A stretch of 64,000 nt of DNA from Sphingomicrobium flavum (GTDB taxonomy: Bacteria; Pseudomonadota; Alphaproteobacteria; Sphingomonadales; Sphingomonadaceae): contig NZ_CP102630.1 in NCBI RefSeq assembly GCF_024721605.1, positions 1,984,001 through 2,048,000 on the forward strand, in the 5' to 3' direction. This document shows, in pieces, positions 1 through 9,339 of the stretch. The notes beneath the pieces were generated by a model. It had not been told where the DNA came from. It did no database searches and was given only the letters and a program-made list of their open reading frames with translations. The position numbers were made by a program, and so were the translations under genes. Numbering within the stretch: position 1 is the stretch's first letter; each line of letters begins with the position of its first letter.

Positions 1-368
1 TTGGCCTCGCCCACGCCATAATTGGCAAACATCGCGGCCCAGATCAGCACATAGGCGCCGACCCCCCACAGCCCCGCCACGCGGCGCTTGATCAGCCACG
101 CGATCGATCCGAGCAGCAGCGCTACCCCCATCAACGCCGATGTCGCAAAGTAAGCCGGCAGGCTCAGCGTCACCACGCCAGGACTATCCGCCAGGAAGGC
201 GCGCACTTTGTCCACTCCCTCGACCATCTGCGCGCCAATCTCGCCCTCGAGCGTCCACCACCCCGCGACATGCCCGAACAGCGGCACCGCGCCGATCACG
301 CGCAGCAGAGCGTAGATGAAAAGGATGATGGCGATGATTGTCGCCAGGATGCGGAGCAACTTGACCAT
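1..368 (-). CDS. Membrane protein of unknown function (3' end outside window)
   Basis: The minus-strand frame opens with ATG at 368 and stays open to the window edge, so the C-terminus is missing. About 122 residues are visible. A hydrophobic segment at residues 4-25 (starting MVKLLRILATIIAIILFIYA) is followed by a roughly 40-residue soluble stretch with WWTLEGEIG. Two more membrane segments come at about residues 58-80 and 88-105. This is a small polytopic inner-membrane protein. I do not recognise the family. It diverges from the protease gene that starts at 488, and the 119-base gap must hold both promoters. Confidence 0.6.
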   Translation of the reverse strand, partial: MVKLLRILATIIAIILFIYALLRVIGAVPLFGHVAGWWTLEGEIGAQMVEGVDKVRAFLADSPGVVTLSLPAYFATSALMGVALLLGSIAWLIKRRVAGLWGVGAYVLIWAAMFANYGVGEA

Positions 369-487
369 GCGCGCAGGCTATGCGCGCCCGCGCGGCCGCG
401 CAATCGCTTTCGCAGCACACCGATAGGCCGGCCTGCAACCCCCGTTCGCAGAGTCTCGCTTCCCACCCGCCCCGACGATGGCCTAGC

Positions 488-1561
488 ATGTCGCCCATGA
501 TGCCACGCTTTCAACGATCGACCGCGGCCATGATCGCGGGCACCGCCCTCATGTTGATCGCGGCGGCAGCGCATAGCCAGGAACGCCCGTCGGCCCCGCG
601 CCCCGCGCCCGATGATCGCGCCGTCCTGCCCGAACTCCCCCCCGCCCAGATCGACAATGATCTGGCGATCGGGGGCGAGGATGTGGCGGCCAGGAAGGTC
701 GAAACGCGGTTGAGCGTGGAGGTCGGCATCAACGGCACCGGGCCCTACAAGTTCATCGTCGATAGCGGCGCGGACAGCAGCGCAGTGGGGCTCAAGCTCG
801 CCAACCAACTTGGCCTGCCCCTGTCGACCCCGGTCACGCTCTACAGCATCACATCGCGCGATATCGTCGACCGGGTCGAGGTCGAGACGATGGAGCTTGG
901 CCCCAACACCATCTACGACATGAAGCTGCCGGTCCTGCGCGAACAGGATATGGGGGGCGACGGCATGATCGGGATCGACGCGCTGTCGGGCCGGCGGCTG
1001 ATGATGGACTTCGACAAGAAGGTCATCCGCGTCGAGGATGCGCGCCAGAGGGTCCGCAGCGAACCGGGCGAAATCGTCATCGTCGGGCGCCGGCAAAAGG
1101 GCCAGCTCATCCTGACCGAGGTCGATGCCTCGGGCGTCCAGCTCGATGCCATCATCGATACGGGCAGCCAGGTCACCATCGGCAACAGCGCGCTGCGCGC
1201 CGAATTTTCCCGCCGCAAGCTGGCGACCATCGCCAAGACGCAGATCATCGGCGTCACCGGTCAGAAGGAAGAGATCGAGATCGCCATGCTCAAGCAGGTG
1301 ACGATCGGTCCCATCACGCTGCGCAACGTCACCATCGCCTTTGCCGATGTTCGCCCCTTCGCCGCCTTCGGGCTGGCTGATGAACCCGCTTTGCTGCTGG
1401 GCACCGACATCCTCGAAAAATTCAGCCGCGTCAGCCTCGATTTCCGCTCGCGCAAGGTGCGGTTTCAGCTGCGCAAATGCGCCGCCCGCGCGGTGTCGGT
1501 CGGCCCCGCCACCACCGGCGCCTCGCGCATCAAGGCCAACGATCCCGTCGCCTGCCGCTAG
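488..1561 (+). CDS. Secreted retropepsin-like aspartyl protease with two protease-like domains
   Basis: The protein has 357 residues. An ATG at 488 gives a clean signal peptide (MSPMMPRFQRSTAAMIAG, then a hydrophobic core ending in AHSQ), which is why it is preferred over an in-frame start at 380. Two aspartyl-protease modules follow, with catalytic-type motifs DSGA at residue 92 and DTGS at 224, each followed by the family's hydrophobic strand pattern. This matches the Asp_protease_2 type seen in many alphaproteobacteria. A periplasmic location is inferred. Substrate is unknown. The two half-sites could pair within one chain, as in pepsins, but that is inference. The stop shares a CTAG with the convergent LRR gene. 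Confidence 0.82.
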   Translation: MSPMMPRFQRSTAAMIAGTALMLIAAAAHSQERPSAPRPAPDDRAVLPELPPAQIDNDLAIGGEDVAARKVETRLSVEVGINGTGPYKFIVDSGADSSAVGLKLANQLGLPLSTPVTLYSITSRDIVDRVEVETMELGPNTIYDMKLPVLREQDMGGDGMIGIDALSGRRLMMDFDKKVIRVEDARQRVRSEPGEIVIVGRRQKGQLILTEVDASGVQLDAIIDTGSQVTIGNSALRAEFSRRKLATIAKTQIIGVTGQKEEIEIAMLKQVTIGPITLRNVTIAFADVRPFAAFGLADEPALLLGTDILEKFSRVSLDFRSRKVRFQLRKCAARAVSVGPATTGASRIKANDPVACR

Positions 1562-2310
1562 GATCGATCGGCTGCCGCGGCGGCGCGTTCCTCCGCGCTC
1601 GGACCGTCGCGCCAGCCGACATACCAGGCATTGGGGTTGAACCATTGGCACAAGATGTCGGGCCGCTTCTCCTCCAGCGCCCGATACGCTTTCCACGGCG
1701 CCAGGACCGCGCCGTCGAACAATTTCAGGTTGGGGCAGCTTTCCAGCACCGCGATGCTCTTGGACTGGTTGGATAGCGAGGTGCAGAAAAATGCCTCCAT
1801 CGCGAACCCTTCAAGCGGCTCCAGGCTTTCCACGATCTGGTCCTTGTTGATCGTACCCTCATAGCCGAAGACGCGCAGCTGGTCCTTGAGGGGCCGCACC
1901 CAATCCAGGCTGCGTACCTTGGGTGCATTTTCAACCGTCAGCACCTTCAGCTTCGGCAGGCGGGTGAGCGGGGAGAGATCCTCGATCCCGCTGGCAGTTT
2001 CCAGGTGCAGCACTTCAAGATTGGTCAGCGACGTCAAGGGCGACAGATCCGTGACCCGCATCGGCCAGCGCAGGTCCAGATGCGTGAGGCTTGTCAGCTG
2101 CGCAATTTCGCCCAGAAAATCTTCATTGACGCCAACGCCAGCGAATTGGCGCAGCTGCTGATGCGCCGCCAACCCCTGATGGCTGGCCTTTTTTCGATGC
2201 AGTTCGGCATAGTCGCGATCAGGCCGGATATCGCTTGCCGACATGATCGGCGGCCCGACCATCACCTTGGAGCGATAGTGGTGGATCAGCGAACGATGCT
2301 CGACACTCAC
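1558..2310 (-). CDS. Leucine-rich-repeat protein
   Basis: Starting from GTG at 2310 the product has 250 residues. Residues 68-165 contain about four LRR units, visible as LTSLTHLDLRW, LTSLTNLEVLHLE, LTRLPKLKVLTVE and a degenerate fourth. The C-terminal part is rich in Trp and Asp and ends in an Ala-rich tail. No signal peptide is visible, so it is probably cytoplasmic. LRR domains bind proteins, but no partner can be named. The start is uncertain because in-frame ATGs at 2262 and 2244 are alternatives and no strong Shine-Dalgarno is seen. It lies 15 bases after the small lipoprotein gene and may be co-transcribed with it. Confidence 0.65.
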   Translation of the reverse strand: MSVEHRSLIHHYRSKVMVGPPIMSASDIRPDRDYAELHRKKASHQGLAAHQQLRQFAGVGVNEDFLGEIAQLTSLTHLDLRWPMRVTDLSPLTSLTNLEVLHLETASGIEDLSPLTRLPKLKVLTVENAPKVRSLDWVRPLKDQLRVFGYEGTINKDQIVESLEPLEGFAMEAFFCTSLSNQSKSIAVLESCPNLKLFDGAVLAPWKAYRALEEKRPDILCQWFNPNAWYVGWRDGPSAEERAAAAADRS

Positions 2311-2325
2311 CGGAGTAATGCCCGA

Positions 2326-2640
2326 TTAAAAGACATAATGGCTGCGGATGCGGTCGAGATCGTCACAATAGCTGGCATATTCGCGCACCTTTGGGTCGAT
2401 CTTGTGCGCATATTCATTGGAGCGTTCCAGCACCATCATCATCTTACTCTGGGTCCAAACCTTGCTGTCGCGCATGGCCATGAGGTCCTTCATCCACTGC
2501 TGCTGGTATTTGAGCGTGGATTTTGCGCTCTTGCACACCGGATGCCCCCCGCCCTGCGCAATCAACGCATCGGGCGATTCAGCGTCCGAACAGGCTGCAA
2601 GACTCACCGCCCCGATCATCACAACAAGAAATGTACGCAT
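2326..2640 (-). CDS. Small putative lipoprotein of unknown function
   Basis: The product has 104 residues. A short signal sequence begins MRTFLVVMIGAVSLAACSD with a lipobox-like SLAAC, so an outer- or inner-membrane lipoprotein is predicted. The mature part is charged and helical, with two further cysteines (PVCKSAK, SYCDDLD) that could form a disulfide. The start at 2640 places AGGGGA about six bases upstream. ATG at 2646 would put that motif too close. No family is recognised. It precedes the LRR gene in the same direction. Confidence 0.6.
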   Translation of the reverse strand: MRTFLVVMIGAVSLAACSDAESPDALIAQGGGHPVCKSAKSTLKYQQQWMKDLMAMRDSKVWTQSKMMMVLERSNEYAHKIDPKVREYASYCDDLDRIRSHYVF

Positions 2641-2709
2641 CTTCATTCCCCTACCGATCACCCGCATTTACCATGTGGTCGTTAAAGAATTCTGGATGCA
2701 GAGCGGGCG

Positions 2710-2743
2710 AAAAAATCGGCGGCGCCCGTGAGGACGCCGCCGA
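2710..2743 (-). terminator. Rho-independent terminator of the S41 peptidase gene
   Basis: Read on the minus strand, a perfect 9-bp stem (TCGGCGGCG / CGCCGCCGA) encloses a 10-base loop and is followed directly by six T residues. It lies 25 bases after the stop of the S41 peptidase gene, so it ends that transcript and insulates the small lipoprotein gene downstream. Confidence 0.85.
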
Positions 2744-2768
2744 CATTCTTTCGGGCAAATGGGCCGTG

Positions 2769-4172
<1,404 letters not shown>

Positions 4173-4345
4173 AATACTGATTCCTTTGTCCAAACTGGGT
4201 CGGCGGACCATGCGCCAATCCGGTTACGATTGCCAAGCCCGGTGAAGGTTCACATGACTCGATTGGGATGAAGCGTTGCTGAATATCTACACTTGCCAAG
4301 GAGTTAGACATATTTGCAACGGCGCGCGAGCTGGCCCAGTGCCCG

Positions 4346-4765
4346 CTAGGTCTGGGGCTTATATTTCTCCATGACCTCCGCCTCGGTCAGGCGGGGGCGC
4401 TCGCCGGCAAATTCGTAATAGTCGGGCTTGGCGTCGATGAAGATTTCTTCCTGCAGCGCGAAGCCCTTGGCGTCGCTGAACAGGCCGGGGGAGAAACTGG
4501 TCGATCCGGTGGGCAGGTAGGTGAAAAGCAGGTGGGTGCCGCACTGGCTGCAAAAGCTACGCTCGGCCCATTTGGAAGAGCGAAAGCGGGTGACATATTC
4601 CTCGCCCTCGATCTCCATCTCTTCGGCCATGCGGGTGGACAGATAGGCGCCGCCGCCCCAGCGCACGCACATGCCGCAATGGCAGGCATCGACGGTGGCC
4701 TCGGGCACCTTGAGATGCACGCTGACCGCGCCGCACAGGCATTGGCCGTCCATCACTATGCTCAT
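4346..4765 (-). CDS. GFA-family (CENP-V/GFA fold) zinc protein
   Basis: The product has 139 residues. It shows the zinc-ligand pattern of the glutathione-dependent formaldehyde-activating enzyme family: CLCGAV near the N-terminus, then CHCGMC, then CSQCGTHL. Members bind two zinc ions, and some bind glutathione. Few have proven activity, so a formaldehyde role is not claimed. The ATG overlaps the stop of the preceding Mpo1-like gene (ATGA), making this the last gene of a six-gene minus-strand operon that starts at 7630. Confidence 0.82.
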   Translation of the reverse strand: MSIVMDGQCLCGAVSVHLKVPEATVDACHCGMCVRWGGGAYLSTRMAEEMEIEGEEYVTRFRSSKWAERSFCSQCGTHLLFTYLPTGSTSFSPGLFSDAKGFALQEEIFIDAKPDYYEFAGERPRLTEAEVMEKYKPQT

Positions 4766-5091
4766 GACGCCACCCCCGCTTTTTCAAGCTCCGCGCCCAG
4801 CTTGCCGCTGAGCCAGCAGCCATACATTTTGAAGTCGGCCATCAGCGACCAGAGCGGATATTGGAAAGTCGCGGGCCGATTCTTCTCCACCCCGAAATGG
4901 CCCGTCCAGGCGAAGAAATAGCCTGCGACCGGCAATGCCAGCAGCAACAGCCAGTTGGCGGTGGCGATGGCGAACATAGCGATCGCGATCACCAGCGTCG
5001 TGCCGACATAGTGCAGCGCGCGCGTTGCGGGCTTGCGATGCTCGCGCAGATAATGCGGCCAGAATTCGGCAAAGCTCTGGTAGCGGCTCAT
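4762..5091 (-). CDS. Mpo1-like (DUF962) membrane protein
   Basis: The product has 109 residues. The start MSRYQSFAEFWPHYLREH and the following HYVGTT are hallmarks of the DUF962/Mpo1 family. Two adjacent membrane segments span residues 28-65, and a conserved WTGHFGVEKNRPATFQYP block follows. Yeast Mpo1 is a 2-hydroxy fatty acid dioxygenase acting in sphingolipid-derived fatty acid alpha-oxidation. That role is suggestive for sphingolipid-making Sphingomonadales but is not established here. Both ends overlap neighbouring genes by four bases. Confidence 0.82.
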   Translation of the reverse strand: MSRYQSFAEFWPHYLREHRKPATRALHYVGTTLVIAIAMFAIATANWLLLLALPVAGYFFAWTGHFGVEKNRPATFQYPLWSLMADFKMYGCWLSGKLGAELEKAGVAS

Positions 5092-5672
5092 TCATGTCCC
5101 CAAGGCGCAGGCGGCGGATTGACCGGATCGGTCAGATCGATCTCGGCCCGGAAGAAGCGCCCCGAGGGACGGCTGAGCTCATAGGCCATCATCCCGTCGC
5201 GCATTTCCATCGCCCAGACATTGGTGACCGAGGCATCCAGTCCTTCGCGGCGGAACAGGGCGATGGATTCCTGGTCGACCGGGAAATGCTGGCGCGTGGC
5301 GGTGCCATCGCCGATCGTGTCGCCGCCATAGAAGGTGACCGCATCGGGGCTGCCATCTTCGTGGCGATGGTCATGCTTAAGCCTGAGGCCGCGGTCGGTG
5401 CGGGTCACGATCCAGGTGCGCGAGCGGTCATCGCCGACATGCAAGGGCATATGCACGGCATCATCGCTGCATTCGCGAAAGTGCACCGTCAGCGTCTTGC
5501 CGCGCCAGTCCGCATCGGCGGGATCATCGCTCACCACCTTGCCCTCATAAGCCTTGCCGCAATGTTCTTGCAGCGCCGCAAAAAAGCTGTCCTGCGGGTT
5601 GGCCGGCGGGGTCGAGGCGCAGCCGGCGATGGATGTTGCCAAGATGGCAGCAGCAAGGATCCTCAAAATCAT
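5088..5672 (-). CDS. Putative lipoprotein of unknown function
   Basis: The product has 194 residues when started at 5672, where MILRILAAAILATSIAGCAS gives a textbook lipoprotein signal. Earlier in-frame ATGs would bury this signal. The mature protein carries ADWRGKTLTVHFREC, TRTDRGLRLKHDHRHEDG and TFYGGDT, a mostly beta-strand soluble domain with His-rich turns. I do not assign a function. Only four bases separate it from the upstream peroxiredoxin gene, and its stop overlaps the Mpo1-like start. Confidence 0.72.
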   Translation of the reverse strand: MILRILAAAILATSIAGCASTPPANPQDSFFAALQEHCGKAYEGKVVSDDPADADWRGKTLTVHFRECSDDAVHMPLHVGDDRSRTWIVTRTDRGLRLKHDHRHEDGSPDAVTFYGGDTIGDGTATRQHFPVDQESIALFRREGLDASVTNVWAMEMRDGMMAYELSRPSGRFFRAEIDLTDPVNPPPAPWGHE

Positions 5673-5676
5673 TCCC

Positions 5677-6216
5677 CTATTTGGCGGCGAGTTGTTCGAC
5701 CGCGGCCAGCGTCTTGGCGACATGATCTTCATAGCCCATGTCGCTATGGACCATCACCACCTTGCCATCCGTGCCGATGACATAGCTGGTGCGGTTGGTC
5801 ATCGGTGTGACCGCATCGATCACCGGCATCTCGACATCATAGGCATCGATCATTGCCGGGAAGGCACGCGCCATCGGCACGATCGAGCGGCACACCTCGG
5901 TCGAGAATTTCTGCAGCGTGGGCAGATCATCGGCCGACATGCCGATCACGCGTGCCCCCGCAGCGCGAAATTTGGGCATATTATCGGCAAAGGCCTTGCT
6001 TTCCAGCGTGCAGCCCTTGGTGAAGGCCTTGGGGAAGAAGTAGAGAACGACCGGCCCCTGCTTGAGCTGTTCGGACAGATGGAAGCGGAAGGTCTTGCCG
6101 CCCAGTGCCCCCATCGTCTTGAAATCGGGCGCCTTTGCCCCGACGGGCAGCACAGCGGCGGCGGGCATGGCCAGCATGGCGATCATGGCGGCGGCGGCGA
6201 TCTTGAAACGCATCAT
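5677..6216 (-). CDS. Exported peroxiredoxin (AhpC/TSA family)
   Basis: The product has 179 residues. An N-terminal signal peptide ends near PAAAVLPVG. The peroxidatic Cys lies in FFPKAFTKGCTLES, corresponding to the PxxxTxxC signature, and a second Cys in EVCRSIVPMA is a candidate resolving residue. The thioredoxin-fold core VVLYFFPKAF and the C-terminal strand SYVIGTDGKVVMVHSD are intact. It should reduce peroxides in the periplasm using an unidentified thiol donor. It overlaps the upstream lipoprotein gene by four bases. Confidence 0.82.
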   Translation of the reverse strand: MMRFKIAAAAMIAMLAMPAAAVLPVGAKAPDFKTMGALGGKTFRFHLSEQLKQGPVVLYFFPKAFTKGCTLESKAFADNMPKFRAAGARVIGMSADDLPTLQKFSTEVCRSIVPMARAFPAMIDAYDVEMPVIDAVTPMTNRTSYVIGTDGKVVMVHSDMGYEDHVAKTLAAVEQLAAK

Positions 6217-6968
6217 TGCACTCCTTCAATTTGGATGACGGGCGGCGGCGGCGGCTCGAGAGGCGCCAGTGGATCGGTATCGGGCTGCGGCGTCGGCGCG
6301 GGCGGCGGCTCGATCCCCAGGAAAGAATCGAGGATGATGAAGCGTTCCGGGCCATGGCTGACATATTGGCGGCCGTTCTGGCGACGCACGCTGATGTCCC
6401 AACCTGCCGAGCCATCCTCCTCGGACGAATCCGCATCGACCAGCTTGGCGCCGTCGAACATCAGGGTGCGGCGGTTGCCGTTGGGGAAGACGATGTCGAT
6501 CATCGTCACCCCGCCCGGACCCGGTTCGCTGCGGATCCCGGCCTGGCAGCGTGACGAGCCGCCATAGCCGCGGCCTTCGCAATAGATGGAGCCGACATTG
6601 CCATAGGCAACGCCTTCCATCGGGCCAACTTCGCCTTCGTCCTCGACGTCTGCATCTTCTTCGGGTTCGCGGTCGAGCGCGACGATGGTGTAGCCATCGA
6701 CATCGCCGACGATCCGGCCCTGTTCGAGCGCATTGGCATCCTGCACCGTGGGGCAGCCGACCAAGTCGATCAGTTCGCCCGCATAGCGAGAGATAGCGTC
6801 GGTATTTCCGAGCTGGCGGCACGGATCGCCGGCATCGGGAAAACCCTCGCCGATGACAGCCAGGCTGTCGGGCCAGCCGGCCGGGTTGAGGCGGTCGATG
6901 CGATCTTCATCGCTCACGCCGCAACCAGCCAGTGCCAGCAGGCCAAGGATGGGAAATAGTCTCGTCAT
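6213..6968 (-). CDS. Putative lipoprotein of unknown function
   Basis: The product has 251 residues. The signal MTRLFPILGLLALAGCGVS has a clear lipobox (LAGC). The mature region has an acidic segment (EPEEDADVEDEGE), then a small domain with four cysteines and VFPNGNRRTLMFDG. It ends in a proline-rich tail with PPPAPTPQPDTDP and EPPPPPV that could reach through the cell wall. No family is recognised. It overlaps both neighbours by four bases in the envelope operon. Confidence 0.7.
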   Translation of the reverse strand: MTRLFPILGLLALAGCGVSDEDRIDRLNPAGWPDSLAVIGEGFPDAGDPCRQLGNTDAISRYAGELIDLVGCPTVQDANALEQGRIVGDVDGYTIVALDREPEEDADVEDEGEVGPMEGVAYGNVGSIYCEGRGYGGSSRCQAGIRSEPGPGGVTMIDIVFPNGNRRTLMFDGAKLVDADSSEEDGSAGWDISVRRQNGRQYVSHGPERFIILDSFLGIEPPPAPTPQPDTDPLAPLEPPPPPVIQIEGVQ

Positions 6969-7630
6969 CGATTGCGGCCCTTGCAGACGGGATAATCGGT
7001 AATGTCGAGGCGTTGGTCGGAAATGCCCGAGCCGTCGGGAAAAAGCGCCTTTTCGGGGTGCGCGGGTTTGAGCTGTTTGTAAAAGTCGATCGCGACCTGC
7101 ATGTCGGCCTCATAATCGCCCGTCGGCTGGATGACCGGGCCGATAATCCCCAGCTTGCGGTCGTAATCGGGGCCCACGCAGACGATCGGGATGCCCGCGG
7201 CCAGCGCGATACGATAGAAACCGCTTTTCCATTCGGTGGTGGGCGAGCGCGTGCCCTCGACCGCCACGACCAGCGCGAAATCATCCTCGGCATGGATGCG
7301 TTCGACCACTTGCTGGACCATGTTGGCGCGCTTGCTGCGGTCGACCGGAATGCCGCCCATATCCAGCATGAAGCGACGCATCGGCCAGCGAAACAGGCTG
7401 TGCTTGCCCATGTAGCGCGGCTTGACGCCCATTTCGTGGACGACCCCGAGGAAAACGATGAAGTCCCAGTTGGAGGTATGCGACGCGCCCGCCAGCACAT
7501 ATTTGCCGCCTGGCGGCAGCGCACCCACGACGCGCCAGCCGGTGACACCGAACAACCACACGAAGAAGGCGTTGAACGCCCGGCTCATCGGTCCGGGGCG
7601 CGCTTGGGCGGAGGAGTGGTCTTGCGCCAT
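6965..7630 (-). CDS. PlsC-like 1-acyl-sn-glycerol-3-phosphate acyltransferase family protein
   Basis: The product has 221 residues and carries the acyltransferase block I motif as HTSNWD (HX4D), block III as VEGTRS and block IV around AAGIPIVCVG. These match the PlsC superfamily, which acylates lysophosphatidate or related lipids at the inner membrane. The true acceptor is unknown because short PlsC-like proteins have varied substrates. ATG at 7630 is chosen; a GTG lies directly upstream. It is the first gene of the six-gene operon 4346-7630, and it diverges from the fasciclin gene across an 88-base gap. Confidence 0.82.
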   Translation of the reverse strand: MAQDHSSAQARPGPMSRAFNAFFVWLFGVTGWRVVGALPPGGKYVLAGASHTSNWDFIVFLGVVHEMGVKPRYMGKHSLFRWPMRRFMLDMGGIPVDRSKRANMVQQVVERIHAEDDFALVVAVEGTRSPTTEWKSGFYRIALAAGIPIVCVGPDYDRKLGIIGPVIQPTGDYEADMQVAIDFYKQLKPAHPEKALFPDGSGISDQRLDITDYPVCKGRNR

Positions 7631-7718
7631 CACCCCGCTTCATCGGCCAAAGCTTTCGCGCTGGCAAGCGGAACGCGTATGTGAGCATATTGTTGGCATG
7701 GATGGAGGCAGGCAAGCG

Positions 7719-8339
7719 ATGCGCATCACGATCATCATGGCGGTGCTGGCGCTCGCAGCCTGCGAGGAGCCTCCGCGCGGCATGGACAATGCGCTGAGCG
7801 CTCAGCCGGCCGAGCATGCGACGATGGTCGATGGCACGCTGGGCGAGATGATCGCCGCCGACGAACAATTTTCCAGCCTTTCCAGCGCGATTGCCGCCGC
7901 CAGCCTGGGTCCTACACTGGCGGGCGATGGGCCCTATACATTGTTCGCACCGACCAACCGCGCTTTTGCGGTCTATGCGCCCGAACAGTTGCAGGCACTG
8001 CTGCAGCCCGCCAACCAGGCGTCGCTGGCGCGCATGCTGTCGCATCATATCGTGCCTGGCGAACTCCTGTCAGGCGAGCTGATCGGGCGGATCGAGCGGT
8101 CCGAGGACGGCCATGTCGACCTGGTCACTACGCGCGGGACGGTATTGCGGGTGACGATGGTCGATGGCCATCTGGTGCTGGGCGAAGAGGATGGCGCGAC
8201 TGCCACCATCGTCACGATGGATCTGGGCGCCAACAATGGCGTCATCCATGTCATCGATCGCTTACTCCCCGCACCCAGCGCGCCGCCCATCCTGCCCACC
8301 GACGAGGATGCGCCCGTCGACAATCAGGTGGCGGCGTAA
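7719..8339 (+). CDS. Fasciclin-domain lipoprotein
   Basis: The product has 206 residues. The ATG at 7719 has GGAGG ten bases upstream and produces a lipoprotein signal, MRITIIMAVLALAACEE. One fasciclin (FAS1) domain covers about residues 45-190, with the typical FAPTNRAFA motif, the HHIVPGEL motif and a final NGVIHVIDRLLPA. FAS1 proteins act in adhesion or surface binding. The partner is unknown. Its 3' end overlaps the convergent nucleosidase gene by 16 bases. Confidence 0.85.
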   Translation: MRITIIMAVLALAACEEPPRGMDNALSAQPAEHATMVDGTLGEMIAADEQFSSLSSAIAAASLGPTLAGDGPYTLFAPTNRAFAVYAPEQLQALLQPANQASLARMLSHHIVPGELLSGELIGRIERSEDGHVDLVTTRGTVLRVTMVDGHLVLGEEDGATATIVTMDLGANNGVIHVIDRLLPAPSAPPILPTDEDAPVDNQVAA

Positions 8340-8977
8340 AGCGCGATCAGGCGGTCTGCTGCGTGGGCTGCCGCTTCGCGCGCCTGCCTGAATCCGCGCT
8401 CGAAGGCGGCGGGGCTGGCATCGTCGGCGGCATCGGACACCGCGCGAATGCCCGCCCAGCCGAGCCCGTGCCGCGCCGCCACCTGCGCGATGGCGGCAGT
8501 CTCCATATCGACCAGCTGGGCATCGAAGCGCGCGGCCAGTCCAGCCGCGCCAAAGGCGATGAAACGATCCCCGCTGGCGATGCGCGCGCGGGGCAGGTTC
8601 AGGCCGGGATCGCCGATCGCGGCAAGCGCCTCGATCTTCGGCTCGCCGAACGGAAGCGCGCCGGGCGGGAAGGGCGCGAACCCATCTGCGCGCTCGGCAC
8701 CATAATCATGCTGGACGGCATGGGTGATCCAATGCGCCCCCGACGCGTCCTTGCCGTCAATACGGCCGGCAACGCCAAGGCTGACGAGAAGGTCGGCGCC
8801 GTCATCGATCAGCCGCTGCGCGGCCATGGCGGCGTTGACCTTGCCGATACCGCCGCAGGCAACGGCCCAGCCATCGGCGCGGCGCAGATATAGGGGACTG
8901 GCAGGATCGGGGCGTGCGTCGTCAGGCCGCAGGGCTGCAGCCTCTTCTTCCATGCCGGTGATGAAGCCGATGCGCAG
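8324..8977 (-). CDS. MTA/SAH nucleosidase-like protein, probable CTG start
   Basis: The protein resembles 5'-methylthioadenosine/S-adenosylhomocysteine nucleosidase and related purine phosphorylases. It has GGIGKVNAAMAAQRLID, the VSLGVAGRID segment, ASGDRFI, VDMETAAIAQVA (catalytic-type Glu in the family's MEGAA-like motif) and a final SDAADD with the catalytic Asp. An ATG at 8953 would cut off the first strand. A CTG at 8975-8977, six bases after GGGGAG, gives M-R-I-G-F-I-T-G-M-E-E-E, exactly the family N-terminus. I therefore extend to 8977 (217 residues). The role is recycling of SAM by-products. Confidence 0.78.
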   Translation of the reverse strand: MRIGFITGMEEEAAALRPDDARPDPASPLYLRRADGWAVACGGIGKVNAAMAAQRLIDDGADLLVSLGVAGRIDGKDASGAHWITHAVQHDYGAERADGFAPFPPGALPFGEPKIEALAAIGDPGLNLPRARIASGDRFIAFGAAGLAARFDAQLVDMETAAIAQVAARHGLGWAGIRAVSDAADDASPAAFERGFRQAREAAAHAADRLIALYAAT

Positions 8978-8999
8978 CGCGCGCTCCCCGCCGAGAGGT

Positions 9000-9152
9000 C
9001 TAGCCGAAGAGCGAGGGGATGACCCAGACCAGCGTCATGGCAATGACCACCAGCACCAGCGAGATGCCGAGGACATAGCGCCCGATATGCGGCTTGGACG
9101 CACCCGTCGCTTCTTCTTCCGTGACGTGAATTTCGTCGCCTTCTTTGTACAT
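9000..9152 (-). CDS. Small single-span membrane protein
   Basis: A 50-residue protein starts at ATG 9152 with GGAGG five bases upstream. Residues 1-24 are hydrophilic and acidic (MYKEGDEIHVTEEEATGASK). Residues 26-48 form one hydrophobic segment. Similar short acidic-head, single-span proteins are common in sphingomonads, but no function is known. It ends just before the nucleosidase and diverges from the SLC13 transporter gene. Confidence 0.7.
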   Translation of the reverse strand: MYKEGDEIHVTEEEATGASKPHIGRYVLGISLVLVVIAMTLVWVIPSLFG

Positions 9153-9339
9153 ATGGGCCTCCGCTTGTTTCCTTGCCGTTCCAACAGGCGAAACCGGCAA
9201 TTGGTTGCTACCCTCTTTGGACCATGCCTGTCGGCAACGATGCCGCGCCGGCGACGCTACGACAAGCGGTCGTTTGAGAAAAACATTGTTGTTCGCCGCG
9301 TTTGCGCCATAAGTTCGCGGCCGTGACGGGAGCAAGGAC

